From Amorphophallus konjac (taxonomy: Eukaryota; Streptophyta; Magnoliopsida; Alismatales; Araceae): a DNA stretch of 64,000 nucleotides. Both the position numbers and the translations under genes were made by a program. Below, one piece after another: positions 1-10,559 of the stretch (positions are counted from its first letter, which is position 1; every line of letters begins with the position of its first letter). Location of the stretch: NCBI GenBank assembly GCA_022559845.1, contig CM040125.1:326127829-326191828 (forward strand), given 5' to 3'. The notes under the pieces were generated by a model, which was not told where the DNA came from, made no database searches, and was given only the letters and a program-made list of their open reading frames with translations.

Positions 1-2085
1 TCACCCCGTCTCAAGGGGGACATATGAAGCGAAAGATATACCCCACCCCAGGGGCACAAGAAGAAAACACACCCCACCTTGGGGGTGTAAGAAGCCAAGA
101 GATATACCCCGCCACGGGACAGTAGAGGCAAAATGCATCCCCCCCGGGGGCACATGAAGCAACATACCCCTCGCCTCAGCAGCATATGAGGCCAAGAAGT
201 TACATCCCGGCTCGGGAGCATAAGAAACAAAAGATATACCCCACGTCGGGGGCATATGAAGTCAAGAATCACACCCCCGTCTTAGGGGTATTTGAAGAAG
301 AAGCATACCTCGCCTCGAAGGCCTAGAAGCTATAAAGAGCACGCCCCGACTCAGGGGCATATGAAGAGAAGTCCACCCCGGCCTAGGGGTATTCGAAGAA
401 GAAACATACCCCGCCAGGGGGCATAGAAGCCATAAAGAATACGTCCCGGCTTATGGGTATTTGAAGAAGAAGCATACCCCGCCAGGGGACATAGAAGCCA
501 TAAAAGAATACTTTCCGGTTTAGGGGTACTTGAAGAAGCTACATCCCGCCTTGGGAGCATGAGAAGAAAATAGAATCCACCCCAGCTTAGGGACCTTTGA
601 AGGAGCATACCCCAGGCTCGGAGTCCATGAAGCAACATGCACCCCCCCCCCCGGGGGGGGGACATCTGAAGCAGAACAAACAACATCCCCCAGCTTAGGG
701 AAGCATATGAAGAAAGGAATACACCCCGATATGGGGGCACGTAAACAAAGAAGAAGAATTCACCCCGCCTCGGGTGCATAAAAAGCAAGAACTACACCCC
801 GCATCAAAAGCGGCAATACACTCCACTCTAGGGGCACTAGAAGCGGAATACACCCCGTGCCGGGGGCATATAAAAAAAAGGATACCTCGCTTTGGGGCAT
901 CAGAAGCAGCAATACGTCCCACCTTGGGGGCATCAAAAGCAGCAAAACACCCCACCTTGGGAGCACAAGAAGCAAACATTCCCCCCGGTGTGTCTGGGAA
1001 GAAGAAAAGAATTCACCCCGTCCTGGGGACACTTGAAGAAAGAAGCACATCCCGCCACGGGGGCACATGAAAAGAACCCCTCCCGCCTCGGGGGCTCAAG
1101 AAAGAGAAGAATACACCCTGGCCTGGGGGCGTTTGAAGAAGAAACATACCCCCTCCATGGGAGACAAAGCTACGCCCCGACTCGGGGGTATCTGAAGAGA
1201 GATCACCCCGCCGCGGGGTCATAAGAAGCAAAAGAATACACCCCGACCTGGGGACACATGCGGAGGACCTACCCCGCTCTGGGGGCACAAGAAAAAGAGA
1301 TAAACTCCGCCCCTGGCGCATAAGAAGCAGATGCACTTACCCCGCTCTGGGGGCATAAAAAGAGACATACTCCGCCCTTGGCGCATAAGCAGCAGAAGCA
1401 TCTACCCCGACCTGGGGCACAGAAGCGAAGAGACATACATCCCGATCTGGGAGCATAAGAAGAAAGATATACTCCGCCCAAGCGGCATTTGAAGAAATAA
1501 CATACCCTACTTCGGGGGCACAGAAGCCGTAAAGAGATACACCCCGGCCTCAGGGGGGCATAAGAAGTAAAAGATACACCCTCGTGCCGGGGACATATGA
1601 AGAGAAGCACTCCTCCGCCTTCAGGGGTAAAAAAAAAGGGCAGAATTCACCCCCGCCATGGGGGGGGTATAAGAAACAAAAGCTACACCCCGCTTTGGGG
1701 GCATTTGAAGAAGAAACATACCCCACCTGGGGGCATAGAAGCCGTGAAGAGCATACCCCACCATGGGGGCATTTGAAGAGAGCTACACCTCACTTTGGGG
1801 GCATTTGAAGAAGAAACATACCCCACCTGGGGGCATAGAAGCCGTGAAGAGTATACCCCACTATGGGGGCATTCGAAGAGAGCTACACCCCGCCTCGGGG
1901 GCATTAAAAAACACACCTGGTCTGGGGACATAGAAGCCATGAAAAATACACCCCGCCTGGGGGCACAGAAGCGAAGAGGCAAAACACACCCCTCAGGGGG
2001 GGATGCATACCAAATGAAGCTACACCCCAACCTGGAAGCACATTAAGAGAAATACACTCCAGCGTGGAAGCATTAATGAGAAAAG
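1..2085. repeat. Minisatellite A: CCCC-loop-GGGG hairpin units
   Basis: This is an irregular tandem array already running at the window edge. Each unit of about 30-40 bp has a purine-rich linker (AAGAAGAAACATA-like), a C-run, a 3-6 base spacer, a G-run and GCATA/GCATTT. The clearest unit is CCCCGACTCGGGG at 1175-1187, a perfect 5-bp stem with a 3-base loop. Around 1683, 1783 and 1883 three units are organised into an exact 100-bp higher-order repeat. Open frames across it on both strands only reflect the lack of stops in GC-rich repeats and I do not regard them as genes. It probably belongs to the 3' untranslated tail of a plus-strand Tat-like element ending at 7867. Confidence 0.85.
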
Positions 2086-2091
2086 AAGAGT

Positions 2092-3295
2092 AGAATAAAG
2101 AAAAAGACACGCACGAGACAGACGTGGTCTTCAAGCCCGCCTCATCACACAAAAGAAGAGAAGAAAAGAAAGAATACACATGAGGCAGACGTGATCCTCG
2201 AGCCTGCCTCATTACGTAAAAGAAGAGAAGAAAAGGAAGAAGAGACACATGAGATAGACGTGGTCCTCGAGCCCACCTCTTCACATAAAAGAAGAAGAGG
2301 AGAACCAAAAGAAGACACATGAGGCAGACGTGATCTTCGAGCCCGCCTCATCACACAAAAGAAAAAAAGGAAAGAAAGAGTCACGAGGTGAACATGGTCT
2401 CTACACCTGCCTCTCTACAAAAGAACAAGAGAAGAAAAAAAGAGACATGAGGCGAACATGGTCCTTGAACCCGCCTCTTCACACAAAAGAAAAAAAAAGA
2501 AAAGAGAAAGAGTCACGAGGCGAACATGGTCTCTGCACCTGCCTCTCCACAAAAGAAGAAAAGAAGAAGAAAAGAGAGTCACGAGGCAGACGCGGTCTTT
2601 GCACCCGCCTCTCCATAAAAGAAGAAGAGGAGAAGAGAAAGAACAATCACGGGGCGAACACGGTCTCTGCACCCGCCTCTCCATAAAAGAAGAAGAGAAG
2701 AAGAGAAAGAACAATCACGGGACGAACATGGTTTTTGCACCTGCCTCTCCATAAAAGAAGAAGAGAAGAAGAGAAAGAACAATCACGAGGCGAACATGGT
2801 CTCGGCACCTGCCTCTCTACGAAAGAAGAAGAGAAGAAAAAAAAAAGACATGAGACGAATATGGTCCTTGAACCCGCCTCTTCACACAAGAGAAAAGAAA
2901 AGAGAAAGAGTCACGAGGCGAGCATGGTCTCTGCACATGCCTCTCTACAAAAGAAGAAGAGAAAAAAAAAGAGACATGAGGCGAACATGGTCCTTGAACC
3001 CGCCTCTTCACACAAAAGAAAAAAAAAAGAAAAGAGAAAGAGTCACGAGGTGAACATGGTCTCCGCACCTGCCTCTCTACAAAAGAAGAAAAGAAGAAAA
3101 AAGGAGAGTCACGAGGTAGACGTGGTCTTTGCACCCGCCTCTCCATAAAAGAAGAAGAGAAGAAGAAAAAGAGCAGTCGTGAGGCAAACATGGTCTTTGC
3201 ACCTGTCTCTCCACACAAAAGAAGAAGAGAAGAAGAGAAAGAACGGCCACGAGGCGAACATGGTCTTTGCACCTGCCTCTTCAAAAAAATCGTTA
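2092..3295. repeat. Minisatellite B: about 67-bp units, about 18 copies
   Basis: The core 'ACATGGTCT' or a variant recurs at about 2124, 2190, 2260, 2328, 2393, 2458, 2526, 2590, 2658, 2726, 2796, 2860, 2922, 2986, 3055, 3120, 3187 and 3258, a period of 62-70 bp. A unit is an A/G-only segment (AAAAGAAGAAGAGAAGAAG) followed by CACGAGGCGAACATGGTCT and GCACCTGCCTCTCCAC. GAGGC and GCCTC within a unit are complementary arms about 20 bases apart. The variable length of the A/G segment explains the period jitter. Confidence 0.9.
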
Positions 3296-3360
3296 TGAGG
3301 TAAACTTTTACCTCTGACCTCCAGCCACCCAACAAATAGAAACCAATCAGCATTCCGCCG

Positions 3361-4075
3361 ACGGGGCGTTAAACCGGAAAATACTCAGCCATCGGGGCTT
3401 CAAGCCGATAGATATTTAGCCATCGGGGCTTCAAGCCGACAGATATTCAGCCATCGGGGCTTCAAGCCGATAGATATTCAGCCATCGGGGCTTCAAGCCG
3501 GTAGATATTCAGCCATCGGGGCTTCAAGCCGATAGATATTTAGCCATCGGGGCTTTAAGCCGACAGATATTCAGCCATCGGGGCTTCAAGCCGATAGATA
3601 TTCAACCATCGGGGCTTCAAGCTGACAGATATTCAGCCATCGGGGCTTCAAGCCGATAGATACTCAGCCATCGGGGCTTTAAACCGACTAGACCTTCCGC
3701 CGATGGGGCGTTAAACCGACTAGACCTTTCGCCGACGGGGCGTTAAACCGACTAAACCTTCCGCCGACGGGGCATTAAACCGACTAGACCTTCCACCGAC
3801 GGGGCGTTAAACCGATTAGACCTTCCACCGACGAGGCGTTAAACCAACTAGACCCTCCGCCGACGGGTCGTTAAACCGACTAGACCTTTCGTCGACGGGG
3901 CGTTAAACCAACTAGACCTTCCGCCGATGGGGCGTTAAACCGACTAGACCTTCCGCCGACGGGGCGTTAAACCAACTAGACCTTCCGCTGACGGGGCGTT
4001 AAACCGACTAAGTCTTCCGCCGACGGGGCGTTAAACCGACTAGACCTTCCACCGACGAGGCGCTAAACCGACCAA
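3361..4075. repeat. Minisatellite C: 31-bp then 32-bp units
   Basis: Two adjoining subfamilies. From 3391 to about 3690 there are about ten 31-bp units with the core ATCGGGGCTTCAAGCCGAT (starts at 3391, 3422, 3453 and on). From 3699 to about 4070 there are about twelve 32-bp units with the core CCGACGGGGCGTTAAACC (starts 3699, 3731, 3763 and on). The first core is an inverted repeat (ATCGG...CCGAT, with GGCTT/AAGCC inside). The switch occurs at a hybrid unit near 3680, so the second family probably arose from the first. Confidence 0.9.
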
Positions 4076-4079
4076 CTTT

Positions 4080-4440
4080 CAACCATCGGGGCTTCAAGCC
4101 GACAACTACCCCTTCATCGGCCTTCGGGTCGACAACTATTTAATTATCTGCCTTTGAGCCGACAGCTACCTAATCATCGGCTCCTAGCCGACAGCTACCT
4201 CATCATCGACTCTTAGCCGACAGCCACCTCATCATCGGCTCCTAGCCGACAGCTACCTCATCATCGGCTCTTGGCCGATGGCTACCCCTTCATCGACCTT
4301 CGGGCCGATAGCTATCCAATCATCGGCCTCCAAGTCGATAGCTACCTCATTATCGGCCTTCGAGTCGACAGCTATATAATCATCGGCTCCTAGCCGACAG
4401 CTACCTCATCAATGGCACCTCAGCCGACAGCTTCCCAGTT
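4080..4440. repeat. Minisatellite D: about 29-bp TCGGCT-CCT-AGCCGA units
   Basis: About twelve units of roughly 29 bp read CAGCTACCTCATCATCGGC... The unit centre is a hairpin: TCGGCTCCTAGCCGA at 4177-4191 has a perfect 6-bp stem and 3-base loop. A second unit type (TCGGCCTTCGGGTCGA) would fold around TTCG. The same family resumes at 6181 (array E), so the 4445-6180 segment interrupts one array. Confidence 0.88.
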
Positions 4441-4444
4441 AAAA

Positions 4445-6180
4445 AAAAAAATAGACCTCTCACTTTGGTTCGGATCCTTCCCCGGCCAGAGGACAATAGA
4501 ATAAACCTTTCACTTTGGTCCGAACCCTTCCCCGGCCAGAGAACAAAAGAGACCCGTATCTTCGACTCTCACATCCCGCTACCCAATGCCCCTCTGTAGG
4601 GCCATTTCGGCCGGGGCCCACTGTCAGGATTAATCCATCCGTCCCACCGCGCCTCCCGATTCTGGCTCCCGCAGCCCGCTCCCCAGCATCTTTTAGCCCT
4701 TATGGCTCACTCCAGTAATGTCCCTTGGGTTCTATAGCCCGCTTCCCTAATATCCTTTCGGCCCTTTTACGGTCTACCTCCCTAATACCTTTACTACCAC
4801 TACACTTATACGTAACAACAATATTTTCTTATGCAAAAAATAAAATAAAAAATAAAAAAACAACACCCAAAAAAAAAAACAAACAACAAAACAAAAACAA
4901 AACAAACACAAAAAAGAAAATGGAAACAAAAAAAGAGAATGCATGATTGCCCTGCTTGCATGGTTGCTTAATATAGAATAATACACCACCTTGAAATTTT
5001 CTAGGACCGTGTTTCCTTGCTAAATAATATCACCCCGATTCCGGATGCACGCGCGTCACGGCGTACGCTCGAAGGGAACCCGATTATGGCGAGTGCACAC
5101 GTCATGGGGAAGAGTCATGGCCGAATCGCTAAGCCCAACTCACAAAATAAACCTGAGGCAACGCTCCCACACCTAGCACTTAATGTGTTCAATAGCCTTC
5201 GACTATAGGGATTGCCCGAATTTCTTCTTAGCACTCTACGGAGACTTGAATTCCTTCACTCGCGTGAAAGGTAATCGTGAGGAAAAAGCTGCCTACCCCC
5301 ACTGTAAAAAAAAAAGAAGAGAAAAAAAAAGAGAGACACGTGAATCCGAGTAGCCAGGAATCCTCATTGAGACACATGAGGAGACTCGCGTGAAATGGTG
5401 AAGCGAATTATAATAAGGATGAAACCTATTAGCCGGGAATCCCCATTGAGACACATGAGGAGACTCGCGTCAAACGGTGGAATCCGTAATAGAATTACAA
5501 TAAGGATGAATCATAGTAGTCGGGAATCCCTATTGAGACACATGAGGAGACTCGCGCCGAACGGTGAAATCCGCTACCAAAATAAACAGACGGGGGGATG
5601 TGCGAAGCTACCAAAATTGAGAGCCTGAAACATATGTGTAGGCGCTAGAGTGATCCTCGAGTGTCACCAGGAAAACCTGCATATCCCTATGGTTAGGGCT
5701 CTTTGTTCACACATTTACACTGCCACGCCACAGAGAATTACCTCGGGTGAAATGCGTGAATTTAGGCTATGCATGCAAGACATGTGATATCCTCTTGACG
5801 GGTGCACCACCCCTCAATTGTGTCTCGCGGCCCGCACCGCATCTACGAATTACGGGCGACGTCCCTATCCTATCCCCTATAGAGGGAGCTGCCTTACTTA
5901 TATTTATGTTATGCCTGCTAATGAATGCTTGCATGCTTTAAAAAAAAGAAGAGAAAAAAAATGATGACAAAAAAAACAACATAAAAATAATAAAAATAAT
6001 AATAACAATAAAATAACAAGAATGTGCATATGTAATAAACTCAATTTCGGCCATCGAAGCCTACTTTCCTAGCACCGGCTCGTAGAGCCCAATCTTGGCC
6101 CCCATGGCCTACCTCTTGCCCTCGCGGCTCGTTAATCCCCAACTTCGTCTCTTTAAGCCCGCTCCCAGCCTTGGCTGTTT
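4445..6180. other. Non-coding spacer splitting arrays D and E
   Basis: No convincing gene. It opens with an A-run and a direct duplication: the 'CACTTTGGTYCGRAYCCTTC' segment with CCCCGGCCAGAG occurs at about 4459 and 4510. Around 4820-4940 it is almost pure A/C/A-rich low complexity. Three imperfect copies of an 80-85 bp unit lie at 5339-5585, and a second A-rich tract at 5940-6025. Short open frames here have no recognisable domain. It may be an insertion or an ordinary segment of the Tat-like tail; I could not find target duplications at its edges. Confidence 0.5.
5339..5585. repeat. Three tandem 80-85 bp units
   Basis: The segment GACACATGAGGAGACTCGCG occurs at 5371, 5450 and 5535, each preceded by a copy of AGCCGGGAATCCYCATTGA and followed by an AAAYGGTG...AATAAGGATGAA segment. 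The copies differ by substitutions and small indels, so the duplication is not recent. Confidence 0.85.
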
Positions 6181-6750
6181 TGACTTCCCTTATCGGCTCC
6201 TGAGTCGACAGCTTTCAATTATCGGCCCCTGAGTCGACAGCTTTTCAATCATCGGCCCCTGAGCCGACAGCTTTTTAATCATCGACCTTCGGGTCGACAG
6301 CTTTTCAATTATTGGCTCCCATGCCAACAGCTTTCAATTATCGGCCCCTGAGCCGACAGCTTTTAATCATCGGCCTTCGGGTCGACAGCTTTTCAATTAT
6401 TGGCTCCCATGCCAACAGCTTTCAATTATCGGCCCTTGAGCCGACAGCTTTTTAATCATCGGCCTTCGGGTCGACAGCTTTTCAATTATTGGCTCCCATG
6501 CCAACAGCTTTCATTTCAATTATCGGCCCCTGAGCCGACAGCTTTTAATCATCGGCCTTCGGGTCGACAGCTTTTCAATTATTGGCTCCCATGCCAACAG
6601 CTTTCGATTATGAGCCGACAGCTTTTAATCATCGGCCTTCGGGTCGACAGCTTTTCAATTACTGGCCCCCATGTCAACAGCTTTCAATTATCGGCCGCTG
6701 TGCCGACAGCTCTTATATCATTGGCATCCACGCCAGCAGCCACCCGGAGT
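6181..6750. repeat. Minisatellite E: about 30-bp units in an 89-bp higher-order repeat
   Basis: Units alternate three variants: ATTGGCTCCCATGCCAACAG, ATCGGCCCCTGAGCCGACAG and ATCGGCCTTCGGGTCGACAG, joined by CTTTTCAATT. The first variant recurs at 6311, 6399, 6488 and 6581, giving an 88-93 bp higher-order period. All three variants are hairpins with different loops; compensating changes keep arms paired (TTGGC/GCCAA, TCGGC/GCCGA, CGGCC/GGTCG with one wobble). Same family as array D. Confidence 0.9.
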
Positions 6751-6754
6751 TCTT

Positions 6755-6890
6755 CAAAAAAAAAAGAGAAAAAAAAAAGAAGGGAAGAAGAGGAGAAGAA
6801 AAAAACAACAACAAAAAGAGAGAAGAGAAAAAAAGATGACAAAAAAGAGAAGAGAAGAAGAAAAAAGAGAGAAGAAAAAAAAAGAGAGAC
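6755..6890. repeat. A/G-only low-complexity tract
   Basis: About 135 bases of nearly pure purine (AAAAAGAGAAGAAG with a few C and T), leading directly into array F. Polypurine stretches with the same texture are the linkers of array B. Nothing else is seen in it. Confidence 0.85.
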
Positions 6891-7815
6891 AAAGAGACCA
6901 ACATACTGCTTCAGTTCCCGACACCCCGTCGGCACTGATGAAGAGACAAAGAGACCAACACGTTGCTTCAGTTCCCGACACCCCGTCGGCACTGATGAAG
7001 AGACCAACATACTGCTTCAGTTCCCAACACCCCATCGGCACTGATGAAGAGACAAAGAGACCAATATGCTGCTTCAGTTCCCGACACCCCGTCGGCACTG
7101 ATGAAGAGACCAACATGCTGCTTTAGTTCCCGGCATCCCGTCGGCACTGATGAAGAGACCAATATGCTGCTTCAGTTCCCGACACCCCATCGGCACTGAT
7201 GAAGAGACCAATATGCTGCTTCAGTTCCCGACACCTCGTCGGCACTGATGAAGAGACCAACATGCTGCTTCAGTTCCCGACACCCCGTCGGCACTGATGA
7301 AGAGACAAAGAGACCAATATGCTGCTTCAGTTCCCGACACCCCGTCGGCACTGATGAAAAGACCAACATACTGCTTCAGTTCCCGACACCCCGTCGGTAC
7401 TGATGAAGAGACCAACATGCGGCTTCAGTTCCGGCCACCCCGTCGGCACTGATGAAGAGACAAAGAGACCAATATGCTGCTTCAGTTCCCGACACCCCGT
7501 CGGCACTGATGAAGAGACCAACATACTGCTTCAGTTCCCGACACCCCGCCGGCACTGATGAAGAGACAAAGAGACCAACATGTCATGTCAGTCCCCGACA
7601 CCCCGGTGGCACTGACGAAGAGAAGAAGAGACCAACATACTGCTTCAGTTCCCGGCATCCCACCGGCACTGATGAAGAGACAAAGAGACCAACATGTCAT
7701 GTCAGTCCCCGACACCCCGTCGGCACTGACGAAGAGAAGAAGAGACAAGCATACCACGTCAGCCCCTGACATCCCGTCGACACCGACGAAGAGAAAAAGA
7801 GACAAGTACACCCAC
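6891..7815. repeat. Minisatellite F: 49/57-bp units, about 18 copies
   Basis: Units read CACTGATGAAGAGACCAACA then TGCTGCTTCAGTTCCCGACA then CCCCGTCGG; an optional 8-bp CAAAGAGA makes 57 rather than 49 bp. Each unit contains a stem CCGAC/GTCGG with loop ACCCC, extended by CAGT/ACTG across a small internal bulge. The last four units (from 7570) diverge to CATGTCATGTCAGTCCCC and become a subfamily. The 57-bp units keep a reading frame, which produces artificial open frames on both strands. Confidence 0.9.
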
Positions 7816-7852
7816 GGGCACCGCCCGGCTCATCCTTCCCCTGCGTTACCCG

Positions 7853-7867
7853 TGGGTGGGGGGCATT
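7853..7867 (+). promoter_or_regulatory. Probable polypurine tract before LTR
   Basis: GGGTGGGGGGCATT directly precedes TGTAGACATGC. It parallels the minus-strand AGGAGGGACATC before TGTAGACACTC at 44468-44480. In LTR elements this tract primes plus-strand DNA synthesis. Confidence 0.55.
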
Positions 7868-8104
7868 TGTAGACATGCAAAATTGCACTCCCATACGCCC
7901 CAACTAGTCTAGCGTCAACAACGACTCCAAATAGAAAAAAAAACTACGGGGAAGATGGGTCATCCTGACTCTCCGAACACACGCACATTGCCGTGAAGCC
8001 GTCTCCGGAGTCACGACAGTGAAGAGAAATCAACCACCAAGAGCCCCGCAATCCATGGGCCTCGAAGAAAATCAAATGGACCACAACTCGCGCTCTCAAT
8101 GAGC

Positions 8105-8795
8105 TCAGGACTGCCCATTCAGGCCTTCAGCGGCACGCTCTCAGGCCCCTTCAGCGGTACGCCCTGAAGCCTTCAGCGGCCTCTTCAGCGGCACGCCCCC
8201 AAGGCCTCTCAGCGGCACACCCCCAAGGTTGCCCAACGGCACACCCGTGCCCTCCTCCAGCGGCACACCCCGCCCGGGCTAGCCTCTTCAGCGGCACGCC
8301 CTTTTGGCGCTTCAACGGCACACCCAGGCCGCGCCTCAGCAGCACGCCCCTGATGCCCCTTCAGCGGCACACTCCCTGCAGCCCTTCAGCGGCACACTCC
8401 CTGTGCCCTTCAGCAACACACTCCCTAGGGCCCCTCTTCAGCGGCACACTTGCAGGCTGCTCTTCAATGGCGCGCTCTACGTGCCTTCAACGGCACGCCC
8501 CAAGGCGCCCAGCGGTACGCCCCCGATGGCCCTTCAGCGGCACACTCTCGCACGCCCTTCAGCGGCACACCCTTCTTGCCCCTTCAGCGGCACGCCCTTC
8601 GTGCCCGTTCAATGGCATGCCTTCATGCCCCTTCAACGGCACGCCACTAACGCCCCTTCAGTGGCACGCCCTTTGGGCTCTTCAGCGGCACGCTTGCCGT
8701 GTCTTCCAGCGACACGCCTTTTGGCCCTCTCAGCGGCACGCTCGTTGTGCCTGCCAGCGGCACGCCATTCAGGCTCTTCGACGGCACGCTCCGGC
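8105..8795. repeat. Minisatellite G: CTTCAGCGGCACGCCC units
   Basis: About 27 irregular units of 20-30 bp with the core CTTCAGCGGCACGCCC and a variable filler. It lies immediately upstream of the TATA box at 8980, that is in the presumed U3 of the LTR. Frames read through it (repeated 'FSGTP', 'LQRHA') are by-products of the repeat. Confidence 0.88.
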
Positions 8796-8979
8796 AGGAC
8801 GACGTGATGCCCACGCCCTATGGATCCTTGGTGCGTAGTGGGCTGTCCGAGGTGTCGGCTGGGGATTGGGCCACGTTGCCTATCCCCCCTGCCACCAAGG
8901 ATGACGGGTCAAATCCCCAATCAATGCCTCCGGTTTCCCACCTCTGACTGCCGTGTTCGGACGCTCCCGCCGTGTGGGG

Positions 8980-8986
8980 TATAAAG
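8980..8986 (+). promoter_or_regulatory. TATA box of the LTR promoter
   Basis: TATAAAG in GGGGTATAAAGACCCCTC, about 185 bp after array G and just before a purine-rich leader. Position fits an LTR U3/R boundary near 9010. Confidence 0.5.
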
Positions 8987-9517
8987 ACCCCTCTCCTTCG
9001 ATACAAAGGAGGGGGGACAAAAAAAAAACACACACAGGCAGAGGGCGAAAAGAAGAAGAGAAGAAGAAGAGGAGAAGAGAAGAAGAGGGAAGAGAGAAAG
9101 AGAGGGGAGAGGCTTCGCCGCTCCACCCACCGCCACCGTCTGTGCGAAGAGGGAAGACAGGAAGAGAAGAAGAAAGGGAGGGGAGGCTCTGCCTCCCCCC
9201 TCCTGTTGCTCCGTCCATCGCCGTCCGCGAGAAGAGAAGAAGAAGAAGAGGAAGGGAAAGAAGAGAAGAAAAAAAGGGGGAGAGGGCCTGCTGCCCTTCC
9301 CCTCCCCGTTGCTACTCCAGTTCCCGGCGTCCGTGTGAAGAGAAAAAGAAGAAGAAGAAAAGAGAGGAGAGAGAAGAGAGTGAGCTGTGGGAGAGGAGGA
9401 GTCCATGCTCCATTCCCCTCCCCACTATATTTCTTTTTCTTCTTTATTTTCCTTCATTTCCATTTTTTTTATCACCGTTGCGATGTATTAGCCCCCCGGG
9501 CCACTCCTCTTGTGAGA

Positions 9518-9523
9518 ATAAAA
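9518..9523 (+). terminator. Candidate LTR polyadenylation signal
   Basis: AATAAA in GAGAATAAAAGTGG about 530 bp downstream of the TATA box. Suggests the R region ends shortly after; weak on sequence alone. Confidence 0.3.
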
Positions 9524-9669
9524 GTGGAAGGCCTGCAAATTCTTTTGGACGTCTTTCTAAGGCATTTCTTCCGTGTTTGCATCCTTCGGTGTTTCATGCC
9601 CCTTTCTTTTTTTCCCTTCTTTAGGGTTTACTTCTTCCCAAGCGTTTTCGCTTTCGTTCGCCCCACTCG

Positions 9670-10080
9670 TATCTTCAACGGCACACCCAATTGTGCCTCC
9701 AACAGCACACCCAGTCGTGCCTTCAACGGCACGCCCTGATTGTGCCTCCAACGGCACACCCAGTCGTGCCTTCAACGGAACACCCTGATTGTGCCTCCAA
9801 CGGCATGCCCAGTCGTGCCTTCAGCGGCACACCCCAGCCTTCAGCGGCACGCCCTCTTGAACCCTTCGCCGGCGCGCCTGATCAGGCCTTCGCCGGCACA
9901 CCCCATCGGCCCTTTGCCGGCACACCACCCAGCTACTTTACCCGGCACGCCTTGGCCCCCCATTCACCGGCACAGCCCCTCCGCCCGGGCTCCTCCTACC
10001 CCGGCACGCCCTCGAGGCTTCCTGGTGGCACACTAGCCACCTATCCCTCCTTCTTGCCCGGTGCACCCCCTAGCCAGTCC
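9670..10080. repeat. Minisatellite H1: CAACGGCACACCC to CGCCGGCACACC units
   Basis: From 9670 units of about 24-50 bp read CTTCAACGGCACACCCAGTC and GTGCCTCCAACGGCA; from about 9855 they change to CCTTCGCCGGCACACC. Same theme as array G, so G and H1 probably share an origin. Confidence 0.82.
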
Positions 10081-10559
10081 TAGAACAGTCTTCCACTCGG
10101 CGTTCCTTCCAAGTTTTCCGAAGCTTTATTAAGGTGTTCTCGTTCTCGGGCGCCCACCTCCAGTTGTCGGGTTCCGCCACTCCTTGTGGGCGCGTTCCCT
10201 GTATCTCCCTTACGCTCGGGTCAAGGGGAGATACTGCCGAATTTTCGTTAGAAACGATAACATATTAAAAAGATAAAAGGAAGGAACCAACAAATGGAAC
10301 GACCACACATTAAAAAGGACTAAAAGAAAGCAACAAACAAATAAAAAAGAGAACAACGGTAAAATGCTTTAACCGAGGCAAGGGAACCGTAATCAACTCA
10401 AAGAGAGCCGAATCGAACAACAACTAAGTAACTTGAACATCTGTCCTCAGGAGAGAAAGAATGAAAGTTGATCAAGAGAAAGAGAGAAGAAACCCATGCA
10501 AACTTAGTAAAATCAAGAGAGAAAAGAAGAGAGAAAAGACATAAGAATGGAGGAGGAGT

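Larger units (their letters stand above)
1..10200 (+). mobile_element. 3' part of a plus-strand Tat-like Ty3/gypsy element (tail plus LTR)
   Basis: I infer one element from three things: a long chain of unrelated minisatellites (1-7815), a G-rich purine tract at 7853-7865, and an immediately following TGTAGACA that matches the LTR tip of another Tat-like element in this window (44468, minus strand). Tat-lineage elements are known for hypervariable, tandem-repeat-bearing 3' untranslated regions between integrase and 3' LTR. No coding part lies inside the window, so lineage rests on this architecture. The right end of the LTR is not resolved. Confidence 0.5.
7868..10200 (+). repeat. Probable Tat-like LTR (right end uncertain)
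   Basis: Starts TGTAGACATGC after the purine tract. It contains an imperfect minisatellite in the presumed U3 (array G), TATAAAG at 8980-8986, a purine-rich GAAGAAGAGG segment at about 9040-9390 and an AATAAA at 9518. No matching second LTR lies in the window, so the right border is a guess; a motif similar to the neighbourhood of 49354 begins at about 10200. Confidence 0.45.

Noticed and set aside
351..1610. Open frames of 94-145 codons across array A on both strands
   Set aside because: Overlapping frames on both strands with the same repeated residues; the array simply lacks stops.
3361..4440. Regular 29-32 bp repeats reminiscent of a CRISPR array
   Set aside because: Units abut without unique spacers, copies diverge gradually, and the context is plant retrotransposon sequence.
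6400..7872. Frames up to 214 codons through arrays E and F
   Set aside because: Repeated 19-residue patterns come from 57-bp units; the frames also exist on the opposite strand.
8304..9788. Frames of 160-255 codons (Arg/Glu/Ser/Pro-rich) in 8.3-9.8 kb
   Set aside because: They follow array G and a purine-rich leader, overlap on both strands, and show no domain.
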